Source: Salarias fasciatus (lineage: Eukaryota > Chordata > Actinopteri > Blenniiformes > Blenniidae). Taken from it: a DNA stretch of 64,000 nucleotides. The translations under genes and the position numbers were made by a program. Shown here piece by piece: positions 11,701-21,433 of this stretch. The stretch spans positions 22,300,431 through 22,364,430 of the forward strand of contig NC_043754.1 in the NCBI RefSeq assembly GCF_902148845.1. The letters run 5' to 3'. Position 1 is the stretch's first letter. Every line of letters starts with the position of its first letter. The notes below the pieces were generated by a model. That model ran no database searches. It saw only the letters and a list, made by a program, of their open reading frames with translations, and had not been told where the DNA came from.

Positions 11701-14700
11701 TGACTCCAAAAGTGTGGTGCTGCGTCTGAGTTTCACCGTGTTTGTTTACCTCTGCGTTTGTGTTTCTGGTGGGTTTGGCACCAGACGCTGCCTAGAACAT
11801 GTGCAGAACACAAATGAATGTTCCTTTCAAAGGGGAGATTTTGATACGTGTTGATATGACCAAATATTCAGGTTAGAAAAGGAGGAATCCAGGAGTCTAA
11901 TTCAGGTTTTTAAAACCGGAATATGAACATATTCAGGATTTTAGTGATGTTTACGTGACTGAGTGTAACCAGGTTATTGATAATATTCCAGTTTTTAAAG
12001 GGTTATTGACTGCATTGAAACGTAGTCAATCACTTATGCATCAAACTTTGTCCTCTAATCTCACTTCTTTCTCTATTCAGCTTGAAGGACTGCAGTTTGT
12101 CAGAGATCAGCTGTTCTTCTGTGGTCTCAGCTCTGAAGTCCAACCCCTCCCTCCTGGAACATCTGGATCATCTGGACCTGAGCTGGAACCATCTGCAGGA
12201 TTCAACAGTTCAGCAGCTGTGTGGTTTTCTGCAGAGTCCACTCTGTGGTCTGCAGACTCTGAGGTCAGTTGACTGCCTGTTCCTGTTGTAGAAGGAGAAA
12301 TGTTTGTCAGCAGCTGATCTGAGACTCTGATCCTGCAGTGAGAGAGTGGACTGAGCTCAGCAGCAGCTGACTGGTGTGTGTGGACATGAGGAGGAGTGTG
12401 AATGTTGTGTGTGATGAAGATCCACAACAACAGAACGGGATACAGTCAGGTCGGCACCAATCCAAGTCGGCCCTGGCCAACTCGGCACGGCCCCTGGGAT
12501 ACAGTCAAGTCGGCATCAAAGCCAAGTCAACAGGTTGTTTTTTTGTAATCTAATGTATTAGAAATTAAGATAAAGAAACAAAATATTAAGTCAAGAGGAT
12601 CAGCAAACCTTTTAATGCCTCATGTCTGCTTTATTAATGCCTCAAATCAGGTTTTAAAATGTATTAAATTTTTACGGTGCTTGTTTCAGCAGCGTCACCT
12701 CTCACACTCCGCGCACTCATTTCCCTGATAAACAAACACACACACGCCAACACACACAAAATAGTTGTATTATTAACCATCAATAATAATCAAGAACATT
12801 AAAATGAATAAAATAAGTCTCGGCTGCGCACCAGGACGGACACCTCCCCACAGTGTCCTCACCCTGCTCATTTGATTCTGGGACTGCAGGCTCCACAGGA
12901 CAAAGGTATTTATTCAGAAAATATGTTCGTTCTAAAATTAATTTTTGGAAACCAAAAATACATGGTTTGCTATGCTTTGATGGAGGATAATATATTTTAT
13001 CTGAATCTGTAATTGGCACCTCTGGAGACGCTGCAGTGCTCCTGCTGTCAACTGTTCGCTGTTGTGTTGAGATTTATTACATTAGTTTATTTTTCACACC
13101 ATTTGTTATTATAATTTAGTTGTAAACTGACAGTAGCCTACAGTAATTCTCTATACCTGGAGGTGACGCGTCAGCGCTTCCATGCGCCACTGCAGGTTCT
13201 GCGCTGTACAAACAGACACTTTCAGTGCACGGTGGGGAGCATCCATCCATCTTCAACCGCTTATCCGGGGCCGGGTCGCGGGGGCAGCAGTCTCAGCAGA
13301 GATGCCCAGACTTCCCTATCCCCAGACACTTCCTCCAGCTCTTCCGGGAGGATCCCAAGGCGTTCCCAGGCCAGCCGAGAGACATAGTCTCTCCAGCGTG
13401 TCCTGGGTCTTCCCCGGGGTCTCCTCCCGGTGGGACATGCCTGGAAAATCTCCCCAGGGAGGCGTCCAGGAGGCATCCTGAACAGATGCCCGAGCCACCT
13501 CAGCTGGCCCCTCTCAATGTGGAGGAGAAGAGGCTCTACTCCGAGCTCCTCCCTGGTGACTGAGCTCCTCACCCTATCTCTAAGGGAGCGCCCAGCCACC
13601 CTACGGAGGAAGCTCATTTCGGCCGCTTGTATCCGGGATCTTGTCCTTTCGGTCATGACCCAAAGCTCATGACCATAGGTGAGGGTGGGAACGTAGATTG
13701 ACTGGTAAATCGAGAGCTTCGCCTTTCGGCTCAGCTCCCTCTTCACCACAACAGACCGATACAACGACTGCATCACTGCAGACGCTGCACCGATCTGCCT
13801 GTCAATCTCACGCTCCATCCGTCCCCCACTCGTGAACAAGACCCCAAGATACTTAAACTCCTCCACCTGGGCTAGGGTCTCTCCACCTACCTGGAGAGGG
13901 CAAGCCACCTTGTTCCGGTTGAGGACCATGGCCTCGGATTTGGAGGTGCTGATCCTCATTCCTGTCGCTTCACACTCGGCTGCGAACCGCCCCAGTGCAT
14001 GCTGTAGGTCCTGGTTCGATGAAGCCAACAGGACAACATCATCTGCAAAAAGCAGAGATGAAATCCTGTGGTCCCCGAACCGGACCCCCTCCGGCCCCTG
14101 GCTGCACCTAGAAATTCTGTCCATAAAAATAATGAACAGAACCGGTGACAAAGGGCAGCCCTGCCGGAGTCCAACATGCACCGGGAACAGGTCCGACTTA
14201 CTGCCGGCAATGCGGACCAGATTCCTACTCCGGTCATACAGAGAACGGACGGCCCTTAACAGGGGGCCCCAGACTCCGTATTCCCGGAGCACCCCCCACA
14301 AGACACCACGAGGGACGCGGTCGAACGCCTTCTCCAAATCCACAAAACACATGTGGATTGGTTGGGCAAACTCCCACGACCCCTCGAGCACCCTATGGAG
14401 GGTGTAGAGCTGGTCCACTGTTCCACGACCAGGATGAAAACCGCATTGTTCCTCCTGAATCCGAGGTTCGACTATCGGTCGGATCCTCCCCTCCAGTACC
14501 CTGGAATAGACTTTCCCGGGGAGGCTGAGGAATGTGATCCCCCTATAGTTGGAGCACACCCTCCGGTCCCCCTTTTTAAACAGGGGGACCACCACCCCGG
14601 TCTGCCAATCCAGTGGCACCGTCCCCGACTGCCACGCGATGTTGCAGAGACGTGTCAACCAAGACAGTCCCTGCACATCCAGAGACTTGAGGTACTCAGG

Positions 14701-17449
14701 GCGAATCTCGTCCACCCCCGGTGCCTTGCCACCGAGGAGCTTACCGACCACCTCGGTGACTTCGGCTTGGGTGATGAACGAGTCCACCTCTGAGACCTCA
14801 ACCTCTGCTTCCTCCACGGAAGACGTGGCCACGGGATTGAGGAGGTCCTCGAAGTATTCCTTCCACCGTCCTATGATATCCCCAGTTGAGGTCAGCAACT
14901 CTCCACCTCCACTGTAAACAGAGACCTGCTTTCCCCTCCTGAGGCGCCGGACGGTTTGCCAGAATTTCTTCGAGGCCGACCAATAGTCTTCCTCCATGGC
15001 CTCCCCGAACTCCTCCCAGACCCGAGTTTTTGCCTCCACAACCAGTCGGGCTGCAGTTCGCTTGGCCTGCTGGTACCTGTCAGCTGCTTCTGGAGTCCCA
15101 TGAGCCAACATAGCTCGGTAGGAGTCCTTCTTCAGCTTGACGGCAGCCCTTACTTCCGGTGTCCTCCACCGGGTTCGGGGGTTGCCACCACGACAGGCAC
15201 CGGAGACCTTACGACCACAGCTCCGGGCAGCTGCTTCGACAATGGAGGTGGAGAACATGGTCCACTCGGACTCAATGTCCCCAGCCTCCCTCTGGACATG
15301 AGAGAAGCTCTCCCGGAGATGGGAGTTGAAAGCCATGCTGACAGAGGGTTCCACCAGACGTTCCCAACAGACCCTCACAATACGTTTGGGTCTGCCAAAT
15401 CTGTCCAGTTTTCTCCTCCGCCAGCGAATCCAACTCACCACCAGGTGGTGACGGTCGACAGCTCTGCTCCTCTCTTCACCCGAGTGTCCAACACACGCGG
15501 CTGAAGGTCAGATGACACGACAACAAAGTCGATCATCGACCTCCGACCTAGGGTGTACTGGTGCCAAGTGCACTTATGGACACCCCTGTGCTCGAACATG
15601 GTGTTCGTTATGGACAAACTGTGACTAGCACAGAAGTCCAATAACAGAACACCACTTGGGTTCACATCAGAGAGACCATGCGATCCAATCACCCCCTTCC
15701 AGGTCTCACTGTCACTTCCCACGTGGGCGTTGAAGTCCCCCAGCAGAACAATGGAGTCCCCAGTCGGAGCACTGTCTAGCACCCCTCCCAGGGACTCCAA
15801 TAAGGCCGGGTACTCTGCACTGCTGTTCGGCCCATAAGCCGAAACAACAGTGAGGCACCTATCCCTGACCCGAAGGCGCAGGGATGCGACCCTCTCGTTC
15901 ACTGGGGTGAACTCCAACACATGGCGGCTGAGCTGTGGGGCTATAAGCAAACCCACACCAGCCCGCTGCCTCTCACCGCGGGCAACGCCAGAGAAGTGGA
16001 GAGTCCAGCCCTTCTCGAGAGGTTGGGTTCCAGAGCCCAGACTATGTGTGGAGGTCAGCCCGACTATATCTAGCCGGTATCTCTCAACCTCCCTTACAAG
16101 CTCGGGCTCCTTCCCCCCAAATGAGGTGACATTCCATGTGCCTAGAGCTAGTCTCTGTGTCTGAGGATCGGGTCGCCGGGCACCCTGCCGTCGGCTGCCA
16201 CCCAATCCACATTGCACCCGGCCCCTACAATTCCCTCAGCGGGTGGTGGGTCCACCAGAGACGGCGGGGAGCATAGGACCTTTATTTAGAAAAAAGGGTT
16301 CTATGTTCCCCGGTCCATACAAAGCGGGGAATATACGACCCTTTTGGAGAAAAGCGGGGAACATAGGAGCCGGGGAACATAGGTACGCTCCCATCTGGTC
16401 ACGTGACCAGACAGCCGCTCGCGCTGCGCGCTCGTAGCTAAGCTACTCATTCAAACAAGACGTTAAACATGAAGCTCCAGGTACATTATCCACCTCTAAC
16501 CTGTCATTCACCATAATCACACAGTTTGTCCTCCAGTTCCCCGCCTGCTACGTGAGGAGAAGCGGTGCAGTCGGCACGAAAAAAAAAAAAAAAAAAACTG
16601 TGCAAATCATCGCGCTGCAGCCGCATCATGATTTAAAAAGAAAAAGGCCGAGTTGGTAAGCAGCTTACAGTCAAGTCGGCACCGACCAACTCGGCCACTT
16701 GACAGCCCCCCCCGCCGCGAGGCGGACTTGGCTTTTATGCCGACTTGACTGTATCCCAGAGGCGGTGCCGAGTTGGCCGGGGCCGACTTGGATTGGTGCC
16801 GACCTGACTGTAATCCAGACAGGGGATACAGTCAGGTCGGCACCAATACGGCACTAACAGAACAGCTCTTTGATCAGGACTCAGTAATGTGGAGCTGCTC
16901 ATTTCTCCATCAATACATCTGACTGGTTCCTCATTGATTCTGCTGCTTTCTCTCTTTATTCAGGTTGGAGAGATGCAGTTTGTCAGAGATCAGCTGTTCT
17001 TCTCTGGCCTCAGCTCTGAAGTCCAATCCCTCCCACCTGAAGGAGCTCCATCTGCTTTACAACCAGCTGCAGGCTCCCGATGTGCAGCAGCTGGTTGATC
17101 TCCAGCAGAGTCCAGACTGCAGCCTGCAGACTCTGAGGTCAGTAGATGGTTGGAGTGAGTCCATGCTGCTTTCAGCAGGTTTGGACTAAACACAGTCAGT
17201 GTGAGAACAAAGATCCAGTGTTTGACTCTCAGTGAGGCTGTGAGAGGAGAACGCTGAGCAGCTTCAGGATTGGACAGCAGAGGACACACAGTCAGCCAAT
17301 CAGAGGAGCCACAGGCTTGTTGTGTTGGTCTGACAGTGGTGGTCCTTCATGAGCTCTGAGCTGCTGACTGCTGCTCTGAACAGGACTGAAGTCCTCACTG
17401 CTTCACACTCTCTGATCATCACCTCTCATCTCTCTGCAGGTGGAGCTGA
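5775..17449 (+). CDS. NLR family protein, FISNA-NACHT-LRR (fish NLR-C type), multi-exon
   Basis: A cytosolic nucleotide-binding leucine-rich-repeat immune sensor of the large teleost-specific group often annotated NLRC3-like or NLRP12-like. Exons joined by phase-consistent GT/AG sites are 5775-5859, 6015-6061, 6172-7972, 8505-8678, 8933-9115, 9392-9565, 12081-12263, 16964-17137 and 17440-17449 (stop TGA). From codon 5777 they give 943 codons including the stop. The first two exons encode the linker typical of these proteins ([20 protein letters not shown], then [15 protein letters not shown]). The true start exon is not seen; it may lie beyond the DIRS insertion that ends about 125 bases upstream. 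No B30.2 domain follows. Exon borders are inferred; the NACHT and LRR identity is clear. No stop or frameshift was found in the model, so it could be expressed. Confidence 0.85.
6172..7972 (+). CDS. NLR large exon: FISNA, NACHT, winged-helix and HD2 region
   Basis: One exon of about 600 codons. FISNA-like residues ([16 protein letters not shown] onward) occupy roughly residues 1-75. NACHT follows with Walker A GVAGSGKT near residue 98 and Walker [10 protein letters not shown] near residue 170. The HD2-like segment [16 protein letters not shown] lies near residue 405. The exon starts after ...gagcag at 6171 and leaves at GA|gtgagt (7972/7973), phase 2. Reading on instead meets TGA at 7974, which is inside the intron in this model. 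Confidence 0.93.
8505..8678 (+). CDS. NLR LRR exon 1 (174 nt)
   Basis: A 58-codon unit with [15 protein letters not shown] and then the LRR core [16 protein letters not shown]. The acceptor is attacag and the donor is ctgag|gtcag. This is the conserved first LRR exon type of fish NLRs. A phase-2 start joins cleanly to the NACHT exon. Confidence 0.85.
8933..9115 (+). CDS. NLR LRR exon 2 (183 nt)
   Basis: Encodes [20 protein letters not shown] and then [13 protein letters not shown]. It is nine bases longer than the 174-nt standard because a catctgga-type unit is duplicated, adding three residues (LEHLDLS). Donor gg|gtcag. Confidence 0.85.
9392..9565 (+). CDS. NLR LRR exon 3 (174 nt)
   Basis: A near-copy of the exon at 8933 without the nine-base expansion ([19 protein letters not shown]). 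The preceding intron is also closely related to the other LRR introns, so exon plus intron duplicated together. Confidence 0.85.
9566..10842 (+). other. Enlarged LRR intron segment
   Basis: No credible exon is seen. A segment near 10680-10715 ends in aataaagtttctatctctctat, resembling the 3' tail of a retroposon. After it, 10725-10842 is a duplicate of intron sequence at about 8757-8882, so the normal LRR intron resumes there. Short open frames at 9902-10114 and 10299-10571 match nothing I recognise. Confidence 0.5.
10843..12025. mobile_element. hAT-like non-autonomous DNA transposon in NLR intron
   Basis: Compared with the paralogous intron at about 8866-8910, this is an extra block. Ends are inverted: tacgtttatatgtagtcaata on the left against the reverse complement of the right end (ctacgtttcaatgcagtcaata). 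Flanks tcagtcac (10835-10842) and tcaatcac (12026-12033) look like an 8-bp target-site duplication with one change, as for hAT elements. No transposase frame is present. A smaller TTAA-flanked element is nested inside. Confidence 0.7.
11154..11601. mobile_element. TTAA-flanked MITE (Kolobok-like), nested
   Basis: Ends AGGTATAGTGGACAATGTTT and, reversed, AGGTATAGTGGACGATTTTC. TTAA lies directly outside both ends (11150-11153 and 11602-11605). TTAA target sites with an RRG start are known for the Kolobok superfamily. No coding frame is seen. It sits inside the hAT-like block at 10843-12025, so it is younger than that insertion or arrived with it. Confidence 0.7.
12081..12263 (+). CDS. NLR LRR exon 4 (183 nt)
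   Basis: Encodes [20 protein letters not shown] and [20 protein letters not shown]. It shares the nine-base expansion with the exon at 8933 and is nearest to it, as is its following intron. Acceptor attcag, donor gag|gtcag. Confidence 0.85.
13261..15441 (-). CDS. LINE reverse transcriptase part (726 codons)
   Basis: Open from [13 protein letters not shown] to the natural end RPGPG and stop. RT motifs include [28 protein letters not shown] and the catalytic [12 protein letters not shown]. The C-terminal region includes [12 protein letters not shown] and [14 protein letters not shown]. Plus-strand open frames over this stretch are antisense shadows. Confidence 0.9.
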   Translation of the reverse strand: MVSWIRWRRRKLDRFGRPKRIVRVCWERLVEPSVSMAFNSHLRESFSHVQREAGDIESEWTMFSTSIVEAAARSCGRKVSGACRGGNPRTRWRTPEVRAAVKLKKDSYRAMLAHGTPEAADRYQQAKRTAARLVVEAKTRVWEEFGEAMEEDYWSASKKFWQTVRRLRRGKQVSVYSGGGELLTSTGDIIGRWKEYFEDLLNPVATSSVEEAEVEVSEVDSFITQAEVTEVVGKLLGGKAPGVDEIRPEYLKSLDVQGLSWLTRLCNIAWQSGTVPLDWQTGVVVPLFKKGDRRVCSNYRGITFLSLPGKVYSRVLEGRIRPIVEPRIQEEQCGFHPGRGTVDQLYTLHRVLEGSWEFAQPIHMCFVDLEKAFDRVPRGVLWGVLREYGVWGPLLRAVRSLYDRSRNLVRIAGSKSDLFPVHVGLRQGCPLSPVLFIIFMDRISRCSQGPEGVRFGDHRISSLLFADDVVLLASSNQDLQHALGRFAAECEATGMRISTSKSEAMVLNRNKVACPLQVGGETLAQVEEFKYLGVLFTSGGRMEREIDRQIGAASAVMQSLYRSVVVKRELSRKAKLSIYQSIYVPTLTYGHELWVMTERTRSRIQAAEMSFLRRVAGRSLRDRVRSSVTREELGVEPLLLHIERGQLRWLGHLFRMPPGRLPGEIFQACPTGRRPRGRPRTRWRDYVSRLAWERLGILPEELEEVSGDREVWASLLRLLPPRPGPG
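15435..16217 (-). CDS. LINE endonuclease part (260 codons)
   Basis: Contains [41 protein letters not shown] and [12 protein letters not shown], the usual APE-endonuclease motifs. The frame runs into a stop just after RGAELST, where the family normally continues DHHLVVSW. A one-base change near 15455-15460 moves the rest into the next frame. It overlaps the RT frame by seven bases. Confidence 0.85.
   Translation of the reverse strand: MQCGLGGSRRQGARRPDPQTQRLALGTWNVTSFGGKEPELVREVERYRLDIVGLTSTHSLGSGTQPLEKGWTLHFSGVARGERQRAGVGLLIAPQLSRHVLEFTPVNERVASLRLRVRDRCLTVVSAYGPNSSAEYPALLESLGGVLDSAPTGDSIVLLGDFNAHVGSDSETWKGVIGSHGLSDVNPSGVLLLDFCASHSLSITNTMFEHRGVHKCTWHQYTLGRRSMIDFVVVSSDLQPRVLDTRVKRGAELSTVTTWW
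16964..17137 (+). CDS. NLR LRR exon 5 (174 nt)
   Basis: Encodes [20 protein letters not shown] and [19 protein letters not shown]. It is the most diverged of the array. The donor ctgag|gtcag joins phase-correctly to 17440, giving the end RWS and TGA at 17447-17449. The upstream intron was split by the 4.4-kb hAT-like insertion. Confidence 0.85.
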
Positions 17450-17647
17450 GAGCAGAGAGGAAGCTGTGAGTCCTGAAGATCCTCTTCATCATCCTCCTCC
17501 TCCTCTCCTCAGATAGTGTCATCAATAGATGTCCATGGCGTTGTCAGAATTTGAAATGCTGCCATACTGGAAAATGGCTGTCTCATCTCAAAATGTCTCA
17601 CAGTCTCATTCTCTCCTTCCTCTTTTTCCCACATATCTCCACACTTT

Positions 17648-18606
17648 GGGCCAATCCCAATTCTACCCCTTTCCCCTTCCCCTCAGCCCTTGGCCCTACC
17701 CCTATCACTCTCCTACCCCTTTTAGAATAGGGCTGAGGGCTAGGGCTATCTCTGCAGCACTATGAATTGGGATACCCCTTGGCCCTTTAAGCCCCGCCGC
17801 GCTCCTATAACAACAAAAAATTATGGATATTAGAAATGATAGAAATTACATTAGAAATTACTTTTATTTTTTTAATAATGGTATTATTATTTACCTTATA
17901 TTTCTTTTTGAGGTTCTCCCACTTTTTTGAAGCTTGCTGGGCTGTAACTTCCCCTTCCAAGCCATTTTCTTTTATGAATTTCCTGAAGTAATACATATAT
18001 ATTTATATAAATACGTTTTATTACTGACATATTATAGCTGAGACAAATAATGTAATTTACTCCCATTGTGTTTAGGCGCTGTATTTTGATTTCAAAAACT
18101 TTCCTTCATTTTCACCTCTAAACTGAATCAGAAGTCGGGTTTCATCGGGGGTCCCTGTGTCAAACATATTACGTTAAAAACGTGATAAAAGATGACGTTA
18201 ATACAGTGATTAGTGCTCTTCAGAAGTTACAAATTTACGATCGGAAACGGTGCTACGCAGCACTAAAACATTAATCCATGACTGGGACACTGTCACGCTA
18301 GTATATCTATAAATTTCAGTGAAGCAAATACACTTTTTTATAGCTTTTTAAATAGTATACAGAAAGCAAGCTTACATTTGTGCGACTCCGTGGAGGGCGC
18401 CATGTTGTTTTTTTTCTGGCCAATGTGAAACTCCGCCTACCCCTATAGAGAATAGGGAGCATCGATGCAGACTTCGCTGAAAGAGGTGAAATAGCCCTTC
18501 CCCTTTCCCCTACCCCTATTCAAAAAGTAGAATTGGGATAGCCATTAAGCCTCGTGAACGTGCATATCATAGGGGTAGGGGTAAGGGGTAGGATTGGGAT
18601 TGGCCC
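17648..18606. mobile_element. Harbinger-like non-autonomous element, copy 1
   Basis: Ends gggccaatcccaattctacc and, reversed, gggccaatcccaatcctacc. TTT lies on both sides (17645-17647 and 18607-18609), a 3-bp duplication as for PIF/Harbinger. A minus-strand scrap at 17805-17996 contains QASKKWENLKKKYK, the core of a Myb/SANT-like DNA-binding domain found in Harbinger accessory proteins. A related inverted copy lies at 61576-62419. Confidence 0.75.
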
Positions 18607-18939
18607 TTTGCATAACGAGCATGCTGACAGTGTGCACACAAGAGCTCAGTGGCATAACAGAGCAGAGTTTATGTCTCCTTAAACCTAAATACAGATAATA
18701 TTCTCAAATAAAGGCAACAAATAAACCAAAAATGCTTCCTGAAACAGCAACACTGCCACCAAAATTACAATGTTTTTACATTTACATACAAAATAAAATC
18801 TTGTAATTTTCCAATACAAAACCATTATAATCAGTCTCTTAACTGTTGACCTTCATGTAAACACTTTACTCATGTTGTACAACTAGTTTCTGAACTGGTC
18901 TCTCAAGACAAGACACTTGCTTCAAGCGTTCACCCTTCT

Positions 18940-19935
18940 TTCCAAAATCTCTTTGTCCCATCTATATTTTAACCTTTCACGCCAAACCATCATCATCTCT
19001 GTTTGCTTCAACAACTTCTGCTAGTTTCCACTCGTTTCTAGGAATGTTGTCTTGTGGCAAAAATCAAGAATCAAAAATGACAAAGTAGATTTTCTTAACC
19101 TGCCTCCTACCCTCAGGATGTCCTCATCAAGAATAGGATCAAGTTGATTCAACTTACTGTTTTTTGTACAGTTTGCCTGTTTTGACTCAACTGTTTCAAC
19201 TCTTGTTCTAAAGCTTCTCTTTGTGCAGCTTTGAGGAGTGATAAGAATCTCTCTTCAACACTAACTGGACCTGCTTTGTCTCCTTTTGTGAGTCTTTTTA
19301 TCCTTGCAACAACATGAAGCTCTGTAGTCCAGTCTGACAATCTAGAGAACCTCTTAAGAAAACCGTCTCTCCCTTATGCTTGTGTTTTTAGAGTTTTCAC
19401 TTCAGGTTCTCCGACTAAAAGCTCTGGAGAATGTGGCTTTTGCTCCCATAGAAATGTCAGTCCAGTGATCCAGTTAGCTTCTATAAGCTCTGCCTGAGTC
19501 CTCTTGATATGATCGGCTGGAGTTTGGTCTGATTCAATGTAATTTTATTGGTTTGGGTTTATGAGGTCTCTGATTTTCTGCACTCTGTTGGCTACAAACA
19601 CATGAAAGTGCTTCATTTTTTATGTTCCCAAGCACCAACTGAGAATCTGTCCAGAAAAACTCCTCATCTATCTTCGGCTCCAGCTCTGCTCTGAGGAAGT
19701 TTCTCCTCCTGCAGAAACTCCTCCTGCAGTGAGCTCCAGGCCTGGTATTGTGACTCTTGTGGGCGCTACTCTGGCCTTTGCCATGACCAGGGTACAGTGT
19801 ACTGTGTGTCTTCTTTTTAGGGGTGTCCTCAGATAGTCGACGATTCGATGATTCGTTTGAAGGGGCCTGATTTGACGGCCAATCATACAGTCGAAGCATC
19901 GAAAAAATGTGGTTATTAAACGAGGACCATTCCAT
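18940..19935 (-). mobile_element. BEL/Pao retrotransposon fragment (fossil)
   Basis: Minus-strand remains of the pol RNase H and following region: RVAPTRVTIPGLELTA and IDEEFFWTDSQLVLG at about 19640-19790, then DWTTELHVVARIKRLTKG near 19270-19340, then LDPILDEDILRVGGRL near 19090-19150. It is a fragment without recognised LTRs, heavily broken and probably old. Confidence 0.7.
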
Positions 19936-21430
19936 TACAGCTGTATGGGGGTGCTGAATGACTGGTTTTACATAGAATTGCTTGTTTTTTGCAAATAAAC
20001 ATGATATAAAGCCTATTTGATATACATGTTAGCCTATCAAATATACTGTGGAAAAATTTACTTAACTTTTAGTTTTATTCGATATTCTATCTATTTAGTG
20101 TTTGTGAATGAACCACCATGGTGAGTGGCACAATCCGATTTTGCGCAGAGCTCCGTCACAGAGCAGCATCTCGGTGGTGATTTGGCTAAACTTTAAAAGG
20201 CTCACAATGTCGAAAAAAAAAATAAAACTTCAGACCAAGTCAAAGATGATCCAAAAAAAGTCAAATGCAAGTTGTGTCCTTTCATATCACTCCACAACAA
20301 CATGGCTTTCCACCTTAAACGGATAAGTAGCCAGATAATTGGGCTAATAAGACGGTTCTGTTACTCAATTCTAATTTTTAATGCTGACTTTTATTTCATT
20401 TAATTGTAATATTTTAGGTTATTATATTATTTTTATTTATCTAAAAGGCTAAGTCTATTTAATTTAGTGTTTGTTTTTGCATGGATGTTGCGCTGCGAAA
20501 CGGACCGACACAGTGCAATTAAGCCTATTTCATTTAATTTGAGCAGATAATGTGAGAAATTGTTTAGCCAAAAAATGTGAGCTTATCTGCAGAGATTATA
20601 GATATAAATAAATTACATGCTTTAGCCCGTTTGTGAGAAGAGGGTTTGGTTATGGTCGTTTGAACAATACTTCATTTGTTTGATGTTTAAAGTTACCAAT
20701 ACTTTGTTCCAGTCTGTTTCAGTGTGTAGAAAAAAAAGTGTTGTTTTACCTGCCTGCGCTGTTTTTTTTTTTATTTTTATTTTTTTATTTTATTAGTGCA
20801 ATCCCCGACACTCCGTGTGCCGTGTGAGCACCACTTTGCACTGTGCTGCGCTGCTCCGACGTGCCGTGTGGACACGCTTCACGTGGAGGATGAATCGGCC
20901 TTGAATCTGCTCCTGCGGCTGCAGTGCAGCTTCATCTCACGAAGACTCAGGTTACTAATAAAACTCCTTTTCTGCTCTTCAGCCTCAGGTCCAGCTCCAG
21001 AACAAGACCCGCATCCTCACTGGGATGTAAAATCATTGCTGTCATTCGCTGAACACACAGATCACACAGCAGTGAATGTCAGGAAGAGAATAGCAGAAAA
21101 CACACGGCGCTGTGTTCAAGTTCAACATGAAAGTTGGTAAATGACATCGGCATATTGTTTGCTCGTACTTGCCGTTACCGATACCAATACCAGTGTTTTA
21201 GTGCAGTATCGGGGCCACTGCCGATACTGGCATCGGTACAACACTAATTACTAACATAAAAAAATAATAAAATCAGAACTTTGGTGACATAAATAGTCTG
21301 TGTTCTTATTCCTCATTTGGTATCAGCACATGTCATGGGGGGGGGGGGGGGGGGTCGCGGGCCCAGGGGGTGCGTGCATGAATCCAGCGGGCCGACCCCT
21401 GATGTAGGGTACACCATCTACTGAATCAGT
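19936..21430 (+). other. DNA-transposon debris with a BED zinc-finger scrap
   Basis: Near 20242-20325 one plus frame reads KVKCKLCPFISLHNNMAFHL, a BED-type CxxC...HxxxH finger as in hAT transposases. A hAT-like end (ggggtgtcctcagatagtcg) lies at about 19821. No longer transposase is seen. Around 21165-21240 is a direct and inverted cgatacc repeat. A G-run lies at about 21339-21355. Bases 21265-21325 recur inverted at about 34080-34135. Confidence 0.45.
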
Positions 21431-21433
21431 AAA

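Larger units (their letters stand above)
13243..16260 (-). mobile_element. RTE-clade LINE (Rex3-like), nearly full length
   Basis: Minus-strand non-LTR retrotransposon with an apurinic-type endonuclease then reverse transcriptase. The 3' end carries the short ggatggat tail typical of RTE elements (reads tccatcca at 13242 on the plus strand). Flanks acggtggggagcat (13229-13242) and acggcggggagcat (16261-16274) are a 14-bp target-site duplication with one mismatch. It lies inside the hAT-like element at 12437-16855, so it is younger. The only clear defect is a frame change between the endonuclease and RT parts. The clade is assigned by likeness to Rex3; another RTE-related family is possible. 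Confidence 0.85.
12437..16855. mobile_element. hAT-like DNA transposon with nested LINE
   Basis: The paralogous intron at about 9285-9300 gives the empty site. The insert is flanked by aacagaac on both sides (12429-12436 and 16856-16863), an exact 8-bp duplication as for hAT elements. The left end gggatacagtcaggtcggca matches the right end in inverse near 16795-16815, with further shared blocks (caagtcggc, gccgagttgg) over about 90 bases. After the right terminal repeat an extra direct copy of the left end follows (16824-16847), which is unusual. Without the LINE the element is about 1.4 kb with no transposase, hence non-autonomous. Confidence 0.75.

Noticed and set aside
13832-14917. Several plus-strand open frames over 13.8-15.5 kb
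   Set aside because: Antisense to the RTE LINE reverse transcriptase.
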